From Synaphobranchus kaupii (Eukaryota; Chordata; Actinopteri; Anguilliformes; Synaphobranchidae), in NCBI GenBank assembly GCA_029718625.1, contig CM056385.1, forward strand, positions 28,635,391 to 28,699,390: a stretch of 64,000 nucleotides of DNA, in the 5' to 3' direction. Positions 41,201 to 48,387 of the stretch are shown one piece after another. The position numbers and the translations under genes were made by a program. Positions within the stretch are counted from its first letter, which is position 1, and every line of letters starts with the position of its first letter. The notes under the pieces were generated by a model. It ran no database searches. It was given only the letters and a program-made list of their open reading frames with translations, and was not told where the DNA came from.

Positions 41201-42764
41201 CATATCAGTATTGGCCATGACAGCGTAAAATGATGTTACAGGCACTGGTCAGATGGTATGATTTGGTCAATATGACAACACAACATACATGCCCCAGATA
41301 TGCCATGCATTTGAAGCACCACTGTAAATCACTGTAAATTAAAGTGAAAAAGCCGTGTTCACAAAGTGGCCTAATCAGTCACCTGAATTTTTAAAATGTA
41401 TTTTACCAGCCAAACTCACAAGCAAAGTACATACTCTGTAGTTCTATAGATTCCTGCTGTCTTTTTAATAAAAACTTAAGCAAGTTGAAATATTTTGTTT
41501 AACAAAATTTCTTACGTTTTATTTCAAACGTTGAAGTCTATGTTCACTTCTTACATTATGTGGACACCTGAATTTGTGCTAGAATGTGAAACCAGGAGAC
41601 ACTAAAAGGTTATTGATATAGACCAAGAATTTCAATATCGTTAACAGCTACGTTAGTCGGCAATGAAACTATACAATCATGTTAGTGCCCTTCAAAAATG
41701 AGCTAGCGAAAGCCCAATTTGGAAATTAAATCACCTGAAAATGTAGACATAATCATGTTGGCCTAAGTTTCAAATATTTTAGTAGTAATTTTTATCTTTG
41801 TACCATCTACCCATGCACTAATACGTTCGAAAATTACAAATGTATTTCACTTTAGGCGCATGCGCATACACAGGCCATTTTCCTGGGTAGGCTTTAGGCA
41901 CACATGTAACTAACGTTATTTATACGAATCATTAACATTAGTCTCTATTCCCTACCTAAATAAGCGAAGCCTCGATCGCTCTACCATCGCATTCTGTTAA
42001 CAACGAAGCTGGTGTTAAAAAAATAGTACCTAAGTGCGAGCTAACTAAAACTAGCAATGGTAAAAAAACGGTCCAAACTTAAGCCCCAGGCAGCGCAGAC
42101 CTTGCAGCTGAGCTAATGTTAGCTAGCTAAGCTAAGCATGCACGCTACAAACGGCTCCATTAACGTTAAGCAAACCGCAACTAACGTTAGCTTAACGCAC
42201 AACTCACGAACGCAAATGGGAGCAAACCAACTTGCACATTTTGCCAGTCTGCGAATAGTCTGACGAGATAAACGCAAACGGTTCATTTAAGTTACAACGT
42301 AGGTGCAACGTTATTGCATTTTACGTATAATTATGCGTAACTCGTTTCGTGAATGGCGACTGGATAGCTTGCTAACCTAATGTTAGCTGGGTTTAGGATT
42401 CAACCAACACATTCCCGCAATAGGCCCATCTGCTTAGCCAACGAACATTGGATATCCTACCCCTATTGCGTACCCTAACGTTAGCTAGCCTTCTATTTAG
42501 CCTACCTCCACCTGGTGATTGCATCCCGGCCTGCTGTGGTTGCTGCGGTTGAACAAAAGCAGCTACTGTCGCAGGAAACTGGTGTGATGATGCGGCGAAA
42601 GGAACTGGAGGCGGCGGTGGCTGCTGGAAGTTGGGTGGTGGAAAAGGTACCGGAAGGCCGGGGGAAGCCATTAACCCAGCACCAGGCCCGGCTTCGAAAC
42701 CTCGTTTGGCGCCGATACTCGGGTGCAGCTTCCCCAGTGGGGTCGCATTAGCTCCCGTTGCCAT
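22047..42764 (-). CDS. sf1: Splicing factor 1 (branch-point binding protein); three +1 frameshifts
   Basis: SF1 binds the intron branch point in complex E and pairs with U2AF65 in the nucleus. Twelve exons are recognised, about 672 residues if three single extra bases are discounted. In order: long-isoform N-terminus [13 protein letters not shown] with a Pro-rich stretch (exon 1), the U2AF-ligand motif KKSRKRSRW and helix-hairpin region (exons 2-3), SPSP phosphorylation motif (exon 4), KH-QUA2 RNA-binding domain with GLLIGPRGNTLK (exons 5-7), CCHC zinc knuckle [14 protein letters not shown] (exon 8), then the Pro-rich tail ending APPPPPPQN. Exons 4, 6 and 11 each contain one extra base that breaks the frame, although all splice sites are intact. 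Either sequencing/assembly errors or recent decay could explain this. Adjacent to and co-oriented with pygm, as in human. Confidence 0.93.
22575..22737 (-). CDS. sf1: sf1 exon 11, +1 frameshift
   Basis: Encodes [15 protein letters not shown] in one frame, then [18 protein letters not shown] to APLPWQQ in another. The switch is a run of seven C (sense) near 22690-22696 where six would keep frame. Length 163 bp; in-frame length would be 162. Confidence 0.9.
22810..22968 (+). mobile_element. LINE 3' tail fragment
   Basis: Ends with AAAGTGCTATACAAATAAAA then CAGAATTGAATT. This is the same style of tail as the element at the left edge of the window. It sits in sf1 intron 10, antisense to the gene. 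Confidence 0.55.
23119..23344 (-). CDS. sf1: sf1 exon 10, Pro-rich
   Basis: Encodes [52 protein letters not shown] and GPPPM. 226 bp, phase 0 to 1; donor gtgagc. Confidence 0.95.
23711..23891 (-). CDS. sf1: sf1 exon 9
   Basis: Encodes [20 protein letters not shown] then ELGEAPVP and a Ser/His/Gly-rich run ending NQGPP. The in-frame acceptor adds STFTPRAG before EPQSAQ, where mammalian SF1 has a short RPGD, so about five extra residues follow the zinc knuckle. Confidence 0.9.
24301..24408 (-). CDS. sf1: sf1 exon 8, zinc knuckle
   Basis: Encodes [20 protein letters not shown] through the CX2CX4HX4C knuckle [14 protein letters not shown]. 108 bp. Its acceptor lies only about 20 bases from the start of a long minisatellite. 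Confidence 0.95.
24430..25978. repeat. 35-bp minisatellite, about 28 units, split by a MITE
   Basis: Units read CATCCATTAGCCATTCAAAT then GGCCACAAACGGTAA, with shortened and variant copies. About 10 units precede and 18 follow the insertion at 24776-25342. It fills most of sf1 intron 7. On the sf1 sense strand each unit gives GGCTAATGG or GGTTAATGG. Confidence 0.95.
24772..25346. mobile_element. piggyBac-like MITE with TTAA duplication
   Basis: A 567-bp body (24776-25342) is flanked by TTAA on both sides. The ends CCCCTTCCTGCAGATG and CATCTGCGCAAAGGGG are inverted (13 of 16 match). Removing the body and one TTAA restores CATCCATTAACCATTCAAAT, exactly a minisatellite unit variant. No ORF of note. 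Confidence 0.88.
26056..26239. mobile_element. Short palindromic MITE with TA ends
   Basis: The arms start TACACCGATCAGCCACAACA and run to about ATTTTGGTT with a few mismatches. The complement ends GGCTGATTGGTGTA. The loop is about 40 bases. TA at both edges fits a Tc1/mariner-type insertion. sf1 intron 7. Confidence 0.8.
26285..26417. mobile_element. One-ended fragment of the Tc1-derived MITE
   Basis: Matches the right end of 35579-36445: AAAACATTAAATATCTTTTC through GGAATTGGGTTTGTA. The left part is missing. Confidence 0.8.
26532..26647 (-). CDS. sf1: sf1 exon 7, QUA2 region
   Basis: Encodes [20 protein letters not shown] then [18 protein letters not shown]. 116 bp, phase 0 to 2, donor gtaccg. 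This is the QUA2 helix that helps the KH domain hold branch-point RNA. Confidence 0.95.
27157..27291. mobile_element. Small fold-back MITE
   Basis: CTGGACTGCATTCGGATCCA pairs with TCGGACCTGAACGCAGCCCAG, and the central CCCTTCCCTTG pairs with CAAGGGAAGGG. A related half-copy lies at 9750-9800. Confidence 0.7.
27700..27800 (+). pseudogene. Myb/SANT-like N-terminal fragment
   Basis: About 30 residues, [15 protein letters not shown] being the clearest part, with an apparent frameshift just after the Lys/Arg-rich start. It is truncated and antisense to sf1, and not expected to be functional. Confidence 0.45.
28287..29033. mobile_element. Large palindromic element (hAT-like ends)
   Basis: The left arm CAGTGGTTCTTAAACTCGGT pairs with the right arm ACCGAGTTTGAGAACCACAG. 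Pairing continues inward for about 200 bases through CAATTGCAATCCCA and TTTTTCATGTTTAGAGGG. It is the innermost layer of the nest. Confidence 0.8.
29665..32016. other. sf1 intron 6, distal part, unassigned
   Basis: No exon is supported. The block 30200-31600 is compositionally distinct, with few A/T homopolymers and a repeated GGGGAAGCTG...GTCAG motif near 30600 and 31305. It may be an old long-terminal-repeat-type insertion, but I could not identify ends, a target duplication or coding remnants. Confidence 0.3.
32017..32201 (-). CDS. sf1: sf1 exon 6, KH domain core, +1 frameshift
   Basis: Encodes [20 protein letters not shown] then [15 protein letters not shown], and in the shifted frame [20 protein letters not shown] ending KKAVEQ. 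One extra base near 32094-32095 breaks the frame. The length of 185 bp is one more than the 184 that fits both neighbours. Splice sites are normal. Confidence 0.92.
32231..32276. repeat. TG microsatellite
   Basis: About 20 TG units; a shorter TG run at 32351-32374 separates the next duplicated segment. Confidence 0.95.
32277..32425 (-). pseudogene. Two degenerate tandem copies of the exon 6 5' end
   Basis: Sense-strand copies near 32278-32340 and 32375-32425 repeat the exon 6 start, TGGTAACACTCTGAAGAACA plus TGCTGCGCAAAGATC, along with the preceding intron bases and CAG acceptor. Copy 2 has lost a base and would hit TGA after GGTAACACC. Copy 3 has a shortened core. Each is separated by TG repeat, so the unit appears to be acceptor, exon start and TG tract. 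Confidence 0.75.
32550..32989. mobile_element. piggyBac-like MITE (TTAA ends)
   Basis: TTAA is followed by AGGTTGTATCAGCGATTTTG and mirrored at the right by CAAAATCGCTGATACAACCT then TTAA. The perfect terminal repeats are about 25 bp. sf1 intron 5. Confidence 0.8.
33166..33255 (-). CDS. sf1: sf1 exon 5, start of KH domain
   Basis: Encodes [20 protein letters not shown] then [10 protein letters not shown], including the KH GPRG loop that continues in exon 6. 90 bp; donor gtgagt. Confidence 0.95.
33590..33743 (-). CDS. sf1: sf1 exon 4, SPSP motif, +1 frameshift
   Basis: Encodes [16 protein letters not shown], then in another frame [26 protein letters not shown] and KPPADY. An extra base lies within the sense CTGAACCACCCGCG (about 33691-33695). 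The length of 154 is one over the expected 153. The donor is gtgcgc. Confidence 0.92.
33893..33904. repeat. Poly-G tract (12)
   Basis: Twelve G; sf1 intron 3. Confidence 0.9.
34569..34593. repeat. Poly-G tract (25)
   Basis: Twenty-five consecutive G on the plus strand; sf1 intron 3. Confidence 0.95.
35166..35182. repeat. Poly-G tract (17)
   Basis: Seventeen consecutive G; sf1 intron 3. Confidence 0.95.
35579..36445. mobile_element. Palindromic Tc1/mariner-derived MITE, copy 2
   Basis: Starts AATTCCAAAAAAGTTGGGAC (outermost bases lost) and ends GGAATTGGGGTTTGTA. Inner arms around TTCCGAATTTGATGCC and ACTCTTATATTAGATATTAG pair. A T run interrupts the right arm near 36210. sf1 intron 3. Confidence 0.85.
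36701..37112. mobile_element. Half and full copies of a fold-back repeat
   Basis: 36701-36800 is a one-ended copy (ATTCAAATCTGGCCCTCAAA). 36911-37112 is complete, with GGATACTCAAATCTGGCCCT and the complement GGGCCAGATTTTGAGTATCT. The family is also at 4545 and 49003. Confidence 0.65.
37272..37347 (-). CDS. sf1: sf1 exon 3
   Basis: Encodes [20 protein letters not shown] then NPEE. 76 bp, joining exons 2 and 4 in frame; donor gtctgg. Confidence 0.95.
37443..39780. other. sf1 intron 2, left part
   Basis: AT-rich intron without identifiable coding exons, RNA genes or transposon ends. Short open frames here have no recognisable content. Confidence 0.5.
39785..39799. repeat. Poly-G tract (15)
   Basis: Fifteen consecutive G, following a truncated repeat with CTCAAACTCCAGGCCCTGGA. 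sf1 intron 2. Confidence 0.9.
40073..40204 (-). CDS. sf1: sf1 exon 2, U2AF65-binding motif
   Basis: Encodes [20 protein letters not shown] then [20 protein letters not shown] and AYI. The KRSRW tryptophan is the U2AF65-contacting residue of the ULM. 132 bp, phase 1 to 1; donor gtaacc. Confidence 0.96.
40925..41110. mobile_element. hAT-like MITE of the CACCAGCC family
   Basis: Begins CCAGAGTGTGAAATTAACAC and ends GTTGATTTCATATCCTG. Related copies are at 48480 and 57490-58539. sf1 intron 1. Confidence 0.55.
41856..41865. promoter_or_regulatory. Perfect NRF1-type palindrome
   Basis: GCGCATGCGC lies in sf1 intron 1 about 0.9 kb downstream of the ATG. Such sites are typical of housekeeping promoters. 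Whether it is used is unknown. Confidence 0.35.
42506..42764 (-). CDS. sf1: sf1 exon 1, long-isoform N-terminus
   Basis: Starts [20 protein letters not shown] and continues Pro/Gln-rich to [12 protein letters not shown]. The start at 42764 reproduces the vertebrate [13 protein letters not shown] form. 259 bp, phase 1 at donor gtaggc. CDS continues at 40204. Confidence 0.93.
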
Positions 42765-43324
42765 TTCAAAAGGAAATGTGTTATTTTGAAACCAAGTTTT
42801 TAGTTTTAAAATTTAGCTAGCTGTACTTCTTAAACTCTAACGCTTCAAACGAAAGATGATGAACGGCAGTACTACTTCCCACAGTTAGCGAAGTTAGTGT
42901 GGCGTCAACGAGTCACACAAAGAAGGACCGCCTACTACACCACGTCGTTCTAGTGGTCAAATTGTACGTCAATCAAAATTTTCTACGTTTTTACTGGGTG
43001 CGTTCGAAGCGCACAACTACGTATGTTCCTTTCTGACTCAAGACGATTGGACTCGGAAATTGTTTATCGGCGACAAAAAATGTCGTATATGAACCCCAGC
43101 CACAGAACTATATATACTGAGCCAGGTCCTGGCTTGTAATATAACCGGAACTTCTTAGCCGAATCAGGAAGCGAAGAAGAGTGGCTCGTCTCAAAACAAA
43201 ACCGTCATTTATTTGCTTTCGTCAAACGCTTTCTTGACACAAAAATTAAACAATAAGCAGTCGTTTATATTAGACAGAAGGGTTGCACATTTGTGACCCT
43301 ACCGTTCGTGAATCCCCAACAAAA
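42765..43324. promoter_or_regulatory. sf1 upstream region
   Basis: Contains the sf1 5' UTR and presumably its promoter, inferred from position only. No TATA box, other gene or clear element was identified. Confidence 0.4.
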
Positions 43325-44690
43325 TGAGTAGTAGTGATGTGCGAGTTTGAACGAATCGTTCGAAACGAACGACTCTTTTTACTGACTCAGGATTGACAAG
43401 TCCTCTCCTCCACTAACTCGTTCCATGACTCACCCCTCCTACCTGCTACTTGCTAATGCGAAGACGAGGCGAGACAACGTGTTACTCGCACTATTGTGCA
43501 ACTCTTATATTAACTATTTGTGGAAATGTATCAAGCAAATCACTGTATTAACCTAGCCCTGTGAGAAAGCAACCACTTTGGCGCTTGTTTCCACTCCGTA
43601 CTCGCTCTCCCTGCCCTGAGCTGAAGGTCTGGCTGCACGAATCACTCACTCACTTGCTCTCCCAGCCCGCCCGGAGCTGTCTGACTCGGGTTTCACGAAA
43701 CACTCACTCGGTCACCCAGTACTCGCTCTCCCAGGCCCGGAACCCGCCCCCTGCCCTGAGCTGAAGTTCTGGCTGCACGTACTACGAATCACCCACTCAC
43801 TCACAAGTTCCATGCCACAGTCAGTAACCGTCCATGAATTTTAATTTGTCCCTTTTTAGTAGTTTACTACTACTCAATTCTAATTGATCAATCATGAAAT
43901 TCAACAGTCTGTAATTTCTGATTAGCAGGCTGTGTGATGCCGTTCTGATCTATGGGACTGACTGCAGGTCACGTCTTTTAAGCAGAATGACGGACTTTTT
44001 AAAATGGAAACAATAAAACCATTTCAAATCAAAACAGTTATTTCAGTTATTTTTTATTACCAATATTTTGTATGAGAGAGCTATTTTCTTCACCTCAGAA
44101 TTGAATGCTGCAGTGTGTGTTGGTCAGTCGGTCTCGTTTGTGACCGCTGGAGTTCGCTGCTCTGCTCCGCTAATGTCTCTGTGTGACGGCGTAGAAAGTA
44201 TTCGCAATATACTTTCGAATATACTTGACTTCATATTTGCACTCGTTGGTTCAGCGGGTGCGGGTGAGTGACTGTGGCTGTCAACTCGAGTTGGGCAGCT
44301 CTGACTCGCACTCACTGATTCGCTAACTCGTGACTGAGAGTAGGCCTACTGAGCAAGCCCCCAGAACAGCGCCCGACTTTGAAGCCAATTTAGTGGTAAA
44401 ACCGTGTAATTACAACTTCCAGGTCCGAAAAGCAGTTTTCTCGCACACAATCATGGGAAAAGGAGCGGCTGTAAAACGGTGGATAAATTTTTTTGAGCGT
44501 CACAACCCCCGCGAAAAAACTCGTTTCACTATCAGAATTTGATCCATTCATTCCGATAACATTTGGAAAGTCTCGAAGAGCCGCACTATTATTTTATCCC
44601 ATTCAGGAGGGCTAAACCGGAAGTTAGACTGACTTGATGACTCGAGTGACTCCAAAACCCGACTCTCTTTGGTGAGTGACTCAAACAAAG
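43325..44690. repeat. Unclassified dispersed-repeat-like block
   Basis: Opens GTGATGTGCGAGTTTGAACG with GAACGAATCGTTCG and is full of ACTCACTCACTCG and CTCGCTCTCCC variants. It closes near GACTCGAGTGACTCC...GTGAGTGACTC. The duplicated CCTGCCCTGAGCTGAAG...CTGGCTGCACG (43610 and 43750) shows an internal repeat. Class not determined. Confidence 0.45.
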
Positions 44691-45290
44691 GTACTGGCTC
44701 AATTCATTGATGATGTAACTGCTGATAGCAGCATCAGAATTAATTCTGAAGTGTACAGAAACATCTTATCTGCTCAAGTTCAAGCAAATGCTCCAAACGC
44801 ATTGGACGGTGCTTCATCAAACAGCAAGACAATGATCCCAAACATACTGCTAAGCAACAAAGGAGTTTTTTAAAGCCAAAAACTGGAAATTGATTGGCAA
44901 ATTCAGCCCCCCAATCTGAATCCAATTGAACATTTCATATGCTGAAGAGAAAACTTAAGGCAACTAGTCCTTGAAACAAGCAGAAGTTGAAGATGGCTGC
45001 AGTACAGAGGGGTATACTAAGAAGCAGGATTACTGAGTTAGCCGGATAACTGCGCTCCAGTAAAACCAGGAACCCCTCCAAATCTGGAATATGGACTAAA
45101 GTTAAAGGAGCTGTTCTGGGTTTTATTAAGTGCAGTTATCCAGCTTCATAGTATACCCCCCTGGCCTGGCAGAGCATCACGAGAGAAGATACTCAGCACC
45201 TGGTGATGTCTATGCGGCAGAATTCAAGTAGTCATTGCATGCAAAGGACATGCAAGTACTAAACATGACTATTTTCAATTACATAACCTT
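44691..45290 (+). pseudogene. Tc1-like transposase C-terminal relic
   Basis: Broken frames carry NSEVYRNILSAQVQANAP, then a DNDPKHTAKQQ-like stretch, QSESN (the usual SPDLNPIE region) and LKRKLKA, followed after the nested insertion by the final REKIL...VIACKG part. Stops and frameshifts show it is dead. Confidence 0.7.
45009..45159. mobile_element. Fold-back MITE nested in the Tc1 relic
   Basis: Ends GGGGTATACTAAGAAGC and TTCATAGTATACCCC. Inner arms GCCGGATAACTGCGC and GTGCAGTTATCCAGC match the element at 18290-18518. It splits the transposase between the CAGTACAGAGG and GGCCTGGCAG flanks. Confidence 0.8.
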
Positions 45291-45339
45291 AATATGTCCC
45301 AAACATTATGGTGCCCTGAAATGGAGGAGGAGGGGAGGA

Positions 45340-45360
45340 GGGGGGGGGGGGGGGGGGGGG
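45340..45360. repeat. Poly-G tract (21)
   Basis: Twenty-one consecutive G after GGAGGAGGGGA. Confidence 0.95.
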
Positions 45361-45929
45361 CTATATATAAAAAGTTCTCCTTTATGCTTAAAAATATCCT
45401 TTAATGAAAGCTGAGAATCTGTATTTTGACGCACCACAGATTAATTATTTGATTACAAACATTAAATTATGGAGTAGAGAGCCAAATATTATGGAGGGCA
45501 CTGTATATCTGTATGATTGGTCCTGGCCTTGGCAGTCCAAAAGGCATTTTTCTAAAAAATAATTGAGCACAGCACAAACCTGTTCATCTCCACTTTGAAT
45601 AGGGGAAAGTAGTAGGCCTAGTTAATTATGGTAGTAATCAATTAATCCATCTATTAGTTACTACATTTTAAATGGCAACATAGCAGTCATAAGTTTACCA
45701 AGGACTTTACACAGAAACAGCATAAGTTGAAAATACAACACTGTCTGGTTTCACGGTTATATAACTAATGTTTCAGTTTAAAAGGAGCCTCAGATTTATG
45801 TTTTTTTTTTTTGCTGTGACTGCAGGGAGGCACCCCTGTCCTGAAAATGTTAATATTCCTCATTTACTTGATTATTGAATGAGCAGCTGCTGCAGTAACA
45901 CTTGCACAAACAGAGATCAAACTAATAAA

Positions 45930-46445
45930 GATATACATTAATTAAAAATGTAATTAACAAAATTGAACACTTATTTAAAAAAATATTTTTCCCCCCCCCC
46001 AAAGCATCATGTCATGCACATAACCTGCACTTGCAAAAGTAAAACAAGTAAAAGAAAAATCTATATTGACAGAATTTTCATAAGAACGTTGTACCTTTTG
46101 TGTGCTTTATCTGGGAATGTTTCTGCTTTTATTCACACGAGCTTTTCCGGAAGATTTGCAGTAATATTACTGGGTCCTGATCCGGAAAATTTCTGGAACG
46201 TCTTGCACGGAAAATCCACTCCGGCTCTATTCACGTGAGGCCGACAAGGAAGATTTCCGGAACATTTACGGGTTAAGATGCATGTGTGAAAGGGGCTTAA
46301 GAAAAATATTCATTTAAAATGTAATTAACAAAATACGAACATACAGTTATTAAAAAACAAGCAGCTTTATCAAAGCATCATGTAATGCTCATAACTTGCA
46401 CAGCAAGTAAAAAAATAAAAAAAATAAAAAAAATCTACAGAATTT
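45930..46445. repeat. Pair of ~140-bp direct repeats
   Basis: 45930-46078 and 46308-46445 share AAATGTAATTAACAAAAT, AAAGCATCATGTNATGCNCA, TAACTTGCAC and AAATCTA...CAGAATTT with indels. They flank a 230-bp block rich in TTCCGGAA motifs. Confidence 0.75.
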
Positions 46446-46526
46446 GCAGATTAGTCAAGTGGCAAAAATGGTTTAATTCCGCATGTCACATGACCAAATG
46501 GTTTAATTCTGCATGTCAAATGACGA

Positions 46527-47096
46527 GGGCTGTGTCCGAATCAGAGCCCTACCAGAGACCCTCCCCTTTATAAGAAAATCTCTGGCTTTACACCCTTTTG
46601 AGTACACATATTTGAGTTCACTTCGTTAAAAAGCTTTTGAGTGGGCGACTTTTTCTCACAAATGGGGGCACTTAAAATACCAGGATGAACCCCTTATTTC
46701 TGGGGTTTTGTTGAGGGAATTCAGGAGTACACTCATCTGCAGAACTGTGCACTCACCCGACAATTTCAGTAAGTAACTCGGAAGTAAAAACGTAAAAGAC
46801 GTAGAGCGTATATGCATATCTGTTACAAGAGTGGGTCATATTACGAAATACTCTTTTTATTTTATTCTATCTTCATTCATAGTCCACACTTTGTAACAAT
46901 TGTCATATGTTAACTGATTGATATTTTCAATAAAAATAAAAACATTAAAAAAGATATTACAAACTACTTCCTCACTAGTTTGGAAAGAGTTTTGCGGGAT
47001 TTCTTTTGCACACTGCTTGCAATGTGAGGGGACAGGGCACATAGTAGACAGGGGTCTGAGTGGACAGGGAACAGGGCTCTGATTCGGACACAGCCC
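46527..47096. mobile_element. MITE with GGGCTGTGTCCGAAT ends
   Basis: GGGCTGTGTCCGAATCAGAG is mirrored by CTCTGATTCGGACACAGCCC. No ORF. Intergenic between sf1 and the DUF4806 gene. Confidence 0.8.
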
Positions 47097-47122
47097 AAGA
47101 TTTTCAGAACAAGCCCACTGAC

Positions 47123-47371
47123 TGGCTGAATCCCATTCTCTGGACTCGCAGACTCGTGGACTCAAAGGGGGCGTTCTCGTTAAGTCCATCAGTGCTTAGT
47201 GCTGTCCCATTGTGAAAAGAGCGTTTTTGGCAAGTGCTCTTATGTTTTTTCGCACCCTCTACCCTCACTTTTTGCAAGTCCGCATCAATGCAGACTTACC
47301 TGCCCTCGGAAATACGCCATTAAAGTCTGCAAGTCCACGAGTCTGTGAGGGATCAGTTTGGGATTCAGCCA
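47123..47371. mobile_element. MITE with TGGCTGAATCCCA ends
   Basis: TGGCTGAATCCCA and TGGGATTCAGCCA are inverted. Subterminal GACTCGTGGACTC pairs with AGTCCACGAGTC. Confidence 0.75.
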
Positions 47372-48000
47372 CTGACCCCCTCTACAGGAAGTGAAAAGTT
47401 AAGTTTCACTGAAAGGGAAAGTAATTTCTTACAAGTAAAACATTGTGGCCCTGCAAGAAAACACAAACATTTACAGTACAGTCAAGATTTTGGATACATA
47501 AAACTTAGTAGGCATTGTCTTATTCAAAACCGCTGTTGTGTTACAAGACAGATTCATACAAAGGTTAAGACTTTTAAAACATGCTTCTGCATTTGCCTGC
47601 TAGTCTTAAGGAAAGGTAAAATATATGTATTTTGGCTTAATATAAATTGCGAAAATCATATTATTCTGGGTAAAATATAAAAAACAATTCAGATAGTTTC
47701 AAAGATTTGAAATACTAATTTAAAAAAAATCATTTAAAATGCAACATTCCGGGCATTGCCAGTTTTGTACACCTAATATGATCGTTAATTTGTGTAATTC
47801 AATGTATTTTGTTGTTTAATGTATTTTATGTATCTTGTTTAAAAAAATAAAAAATGCAACAATAGTTCCATAATTAAATAAAAAAAATTAATGTGCACTT
47901 GTTTCAGCCAAATTGAATGAAAATTCAGGAACAAACTACAAAGCTGCTGGAAACCTGCACAATGTTCATACTGGGTGGTTTAAGTTAAGGCACGCATGTC
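47372..48000. other. Intergenic DNA, nothing identified
   Basis: AT-rich, with A runs. No gene or element ends seen. Confidence 0.5.
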
Positions 48001-48192
48001 AGAATAGTCCTGGAGAGCACTAGTGTTCGCTGGTTTTCAGTGTTTCAGCACCAGTGATTCATCCAAGTCATTGATTGGCTAGATAATCCACACACTTTAT
48101 TCTCAAGGCCTTTCACTGGCTGCTGACTGGAAGGAAACCACAAACCCTGCAGGCACTGCAGCCCCCCAGGACAAAAGATTGACAACCCTGTG
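48001..48192. mobile_element. Fold-back repeat downstream of DUF4806 gene
   Basis: GTCCTGGAGAGCAC...CTGGTTTTC pairs imperfectly with AAACCACAAACCCTGCAGGC...CCAGGAC. It contains AATAAA on the minus strand at 48096-48101, 0.23 kb past the DUF4806 stop, which could serve as that gene's poly(A) signal. Confidence 0.5.
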
Positions 48193-48324
48193 TTAAGGGC
48201 TATATCACACCTGGTGGTCAGTGGAGGAACTGTCCCAATGCCAAAATCCTGCATGCTCCATCAAGGAGCAAAGTATTCAAGTGCTGATACAGCAAATAGA
48301 TTTTTAGTTTCTCATTTCAGAAAA

Positions 48325-48387
48325 TTAATCTGAATCAGGCATCTCTTTTATGACAACTTCTGCTTTTCGCTTCCTTGAGCAACCCAG
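48325..48387 (-). CDS. DUF4806 gene, last exon
   Basis: Encodes [20 protein letters not shown] then TAA. Acceptor ttttccag; joins the previous exon in phase 0. Confidence 0.8.
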   Translation of the reverse strand: MGCSRKRKAEVVIKEMPDSD

